Assembly (NCBI GenBank): GCA_035610365.1
Contig: CM069432.1
Location: 263,001,177 to 263,065,176 of the forward strand
Source: Aquatica leii
Lineage: Eukaryota; Arthropoda; Insecta; Coleoptera; Lampyridae
Direction of reading: 5' to 3'
DNA length: 64,000 nucleotides
Shown here in pieces: positions 61,321 to 64,000 of this stretch (its first letter is position 1; each line of letters begins with the position of its first letter). The notes below the pieces were generated by a model. The model worked only from the letters and a program-made list of their open reading frames with translations. It made no database searches and was not told where the DNA came from. The translations under genes were made by a program, and so were the position numbers.

Positions 61321-62478
61321 TATATAACTCCGTCGACGTTGCCCGATTGCTAGGTTCCACTTCTTTCTATTAACCCATCGTTCTTCTTTTGAGAGCTCAT
61401 TGCTTTTTTGATACCTTCACCCCAAGTTTTCTTTGGTCTTCTTCTAGGACGGCGTTGTATTGGTACCCAATGCATCATTTTTTTTGTGAGTCCTCTGCCA
61501 TGCGTTGAACATGACCATACCAGGTCAGTTATTTTCAGTTTACGTCCGTTGTTATTGTATCTTCAATGCCTATTCCTAACACATTTTTATATCTTCGCCG
61601 TTTTCCAACTGTAAATTATCCGATTCTGCACCTATACATAAGTACATTGTTTTATCTAGGTTCATTGCAAGAGCCCACTCTTCGAATTCGAGATCGTCGT
61701 TTGCAATAACCGGCTGGTCGTCTGCGAATTGCAGTGTATATATGTAGGTGGGTGTTTTCGTGTATTTCTCTTCTCATTCCCGCACATTTTCTTTTCCATT
61801 GAAGTAACGCTTTCTTATAGTAGTTCTTTTGTAACCTTAAATAGCTTAGACAGTCTGTTTCCTATTTTGATTTTATCCCTCTATAGTTGTTACAGCATAA
61901 TTTATTTTCTTTCGTATAAATTGAAGAGATATATGCTACTTTCCAGTATAATGATACTTTTGTGTCCATTAGTTGGTTAAATACACACGTCAATAAAAAG
62001 AACAGCTTGGGTGTTCCGTTTTTTATCAGTTATGCATATATTCCCTCGCAACCACATGCTCTCCCATGTCTTAAATCTTTTATAGCTTTTATCACCATTA
62101 CTTCGTCTACTTTTACTTCATCTACCATTTATTTGTATATTTTCTGTCTAATCTTCCCCTGTTTGGTATTTTTCTCTGGTTTCTCCTAACAGTTCTTCAT
62201 AGTGCTTTACCCATGTGTTTTCTGGAATAATCTGCAAGATGTTTCTGTGTGAACATTTTCTTCCGCCATAATATGTGTCTATTTCTTGGCACTTATTGTC
62301 TCATGTTCTGTTCTTATGCTCCACTATTATTCTTCTTGTTTGTCGTTTGAACTTTTTATACTCTTCCCTGTCTTCTGTTTGCGAATTTTGCCATTTGTGA
62401 TAAGCTTGTTTTTTCCTCTTGACGTATTATTCAATTTCTTCGTTCCACCAGAATCTACTACTGTACTTTGTTCCAATT
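61321..62478 (-). pseudogene. LINE relic with internal RT deletion
   Basis: Read on the minus strand. The 5' part begins in the linker at about 62460 (SRFWWNEEI-like, then KKFKRQTRR, about 62340) and continues NTWVKHYEELLGETREKYQT (about 62220-62160) and AIKDLRHGRACG (about 62085). WKVAYISSIYTKENK and NNYRGI follow (about 61940-61875). It then jumps to KRKCAGMRREI (about 61790) and LQFADDQPVIANDDLEF (about 61737-61690), so RT motifs A and B are deleted. The C-terminus has LTWYGHVQRMAEDS (about 61530) and RRPRRRPKKTWGEGIKKAMS (about 61455-61395). It resembles the LINE at 34931-37560 in motif style. Its left part is the source of the fragments amplified at 62861-64000. Confidence 0.85.
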
Positions 62479-62860
62479 TTATATCCTTTTACTCCAGAAA
62501 CAAAGATGACATAATCAGTAAGCAAAAATCTTATATCGCAAAGAAATGATTTTATGCTAACACAATAATGGTCGAGAAGTAACAACTACAAAATCCTAAG
62601 CAGTTATAAGGAAACGCAAGATTTTAAACAAACTATGACGCAAAAAATAGTCAAAAAGTATCGTGTACTAAAAAATGTTCAAGATATTTTTTGAGGTGGT
62701 ATTAAATCAAGAAGAACCGAAACCAGAAAGACTCAAGAATAGAAAATCTATTAAAAATGACGATCACAAGAAAAGCGCCATTGTTTGGATACGAGAGTAA
62801 TAAAAATAGACGACAAGAGTATCAGAATCAGGAATGTTACAAAGTAATCAGCAAAAAAAT
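62479..62860 (+). repeat. Satellite C piece within composite tandem repeat (unit 1)
   Basis: It starts TACTCCAGAAACAAAGATGA, continues through GACGCAAAAAATAGTCAAAA and AGTATCGTGTACTAAAAAAT, and ends GTTACAAAGTAATCAGCAAA. The start and end overlap by about 40 bases of monomer sequence. The piece therefore holds a little more than one monomer between two LINE fragments. Confidence 0.8.
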
Positions 62861-63257
62861 TTACATTACTTCGTCTACTTTTATTTCATCTCTAGTTGTA
62901 TATTTTATGTCTAATGTTCCCCTGTTTGGTATTTTTCTCTGGTTTCTCCTAACAGTTCTTCATAGTGCTTTACCCATGTGTTTTCTGGAATAATCTGCAA
63001 GATGTTTCTGTGTGAACATTTTCTTCCGCCATAATATGTGTCTATTTCTTGGCACTTATCGTCTCATGTTCTGTTCTTATGCTCCACTATTATTCTTCTT
63101 GTTTGTCGTTTGAACTTTTTATACTCTTTCCTGTCTTCTTCTGTTTGCGAATTTTGCCATTTGTGATAAGCTTGTTTTTTCCTCTTGACGTATTATTCAG
63201 TTTCTTCGTTCCACCAGAATCTATTACTGTACTTTGTTCCAATTTTATATCCTTCTA
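62861..63257 (-). repeat. Truncated LINE fragment in composite repeat (unit 2)
   Basis: It is nearly identical to 62092-62478 of the neighbouring LINE, with the same TGGTGGAACGAAGAAA start of the linker on the minus strand and NTWVKHYEELLGETREKYQT. It lacks everything downstream of TTACATTACTTCGTCTACTT. It is a passenger in a tandem unit, not an independent insertion, because both junctions match those of the next copy. Confidence 0.85.
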
Positions 63258-63624
63258 CTCCAGAAACCAAGATGACATAATCAGTAAGCAAAAATCTTAT
63301 GTCGCAAAGAAACGATTTTATGCTAACACAATAATGGTCGAGAAGCAACAACTACAAAATCCTAAGCAGTTATAAGGAAACGCAAGATTTTAAACAAACT
63401 ATGACGCAAAAAATAGTCAAAAAGTATCGTGTACTAAAAATGTTCAAGATATTTTTTGAGGTGGTATTAAATCAAGAAGAACCGAAACCAGAAAGACTCA
63501 AGAATAAAAAATCTATTAAAAATGACGATCACAAGAAAAGCGCCATTGTTTGGATACGAGAGTAATAAAAATAGACGACAAGAGTATTAGAATCAGGAAT
63601 GTTACAAAATAATCAGCAAAAAAA
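63258..63624 (+). repeat. Satellite C piece within composite tandem repeat (unit 2)
   Basis: It is almost identical to 62479-62860, with the same start (TACTCCAGAAACCAAGATGA) and the same end before the LINE junction. Differences are a handful of substitutions and one-base indels. Confidence 0.85.
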
Positions 63625-64000
63625 ATTACATTACTTCGTCTACTTTTATTTCATCTCTAGTTGTATATTTTCTGTCTAATCTTCCTCTGTTTGCTATTTT
63701 TCTCTGGTTTCTCCTAACAGTTCTTCATAGTGCTTTACCCATTTGTTTTCTTGAATAATCTGCAAGATCTTTCTGTGTGAACATTTTCTTCCGCCATAAT
63801 ATGTGTCTATTTCTTGGCACTTATCGTCTCATGTTCTGTTCTTATGCTCCACTATTATTCTTCTTGTTTGTCGTTTGAACTTTTTATACTCTTTCCTGTC
63901 TTCTTCTGTTTGCGAATTTTGCCATTTGTGATAAGCTTGTTTTTTCCTCTTGACGTATTATTCAGTTTCTTCGTTCCACCAGAATCTATTACTGTACTTT
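63625..64000 (-). repeat. Truncated LINE fragment in composite repeat (unit 3)
   Basis: This is the third copy of the same LINE piece, starting TTACATTACTTCGTCTACTT after the same satellite junction and running out of the window. The marker AGTTCTTCATAGTGCTTTAC lies at 62191, 62953 and 63719, so the composite unit is 762-766 bp. Confidence 0.85.

Overview
The window is AT-rich eukaryotic DNA with no long open reading frame, no operon structure and no complete host gene. The transposon families (Tc1-like, Tigger/pogo-like, Penelope-like, Ty3/gypsy, RTE/Jockey-type LINEs, a hAT-type MITE), the DUF4780-like fragment and the sequence style point to an insect, most likely a beetle. The species call is inference. 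What can be read is almost all repeat: three unrelated satellite-like families and a set of broken, partly nested transposons.

Left part (1-17 kb): mostly unassigned AT-rich DNA with one weak candidate exon (481-602). A Tc1-like transposase relic (2799-4775) is cut in two by a solo LTR of about 1.1 kb (3178-4312). A related solo LTR (11069-12179) sits inside satellite family A (monomer about 340 bp), whose array runs from 10740 to 15665. A decayed Tigger/pogo-type transposase with a zinc-finger-like C-terminus follows (15790-17270).

Middle (17-34 kb): unassigned DNA, then irregular satellite family B (20080-25190), then intron-like or intergenic DNA. A short GC-rich island (30520-30860) next to a start codon and strong donor site on the minus strand is the best hint of a host promoter and first exon. 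A fold-back MITE, a LINE 5' end and a DUF4780-like fragment follow.

Right part (34-64 kb): a degenerate LINE with endonuclease, reverse transcriptase and C-terminal tail lies at 34931-37560. Next is a minus-strand Ty3/gypsy relic whose gag (42900-43275) and protease-integrase (38240-39243) remnants are separated by a minus-strand Penelope-like element with RT and GIY-YIG endonuclease (about 40840-42290), which looks like a nested insertion. From 48 kb to the end lies satellite family C (monomer about 325 bp). Its core is a five-monomer higher-order repeat of 1633 bp repeated about four times, flanked by diverged monomers. LINE fragments interrupt family C at 58.7-60.4 kb and 61.3-62.5 kb. At the right edge a truncated LINE piece and a family C piece are amplified together as a composite tandem repeat of about 765 bp that runs out of the window.

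The most noteworthy biology is the alpha-satellite-like higher-order organisation and the capture of a LINE fragment into a satellite unit. Together they suggest heterochromatic, possibly pericentromeric, DNA. No convincing new protein-coding system was found.
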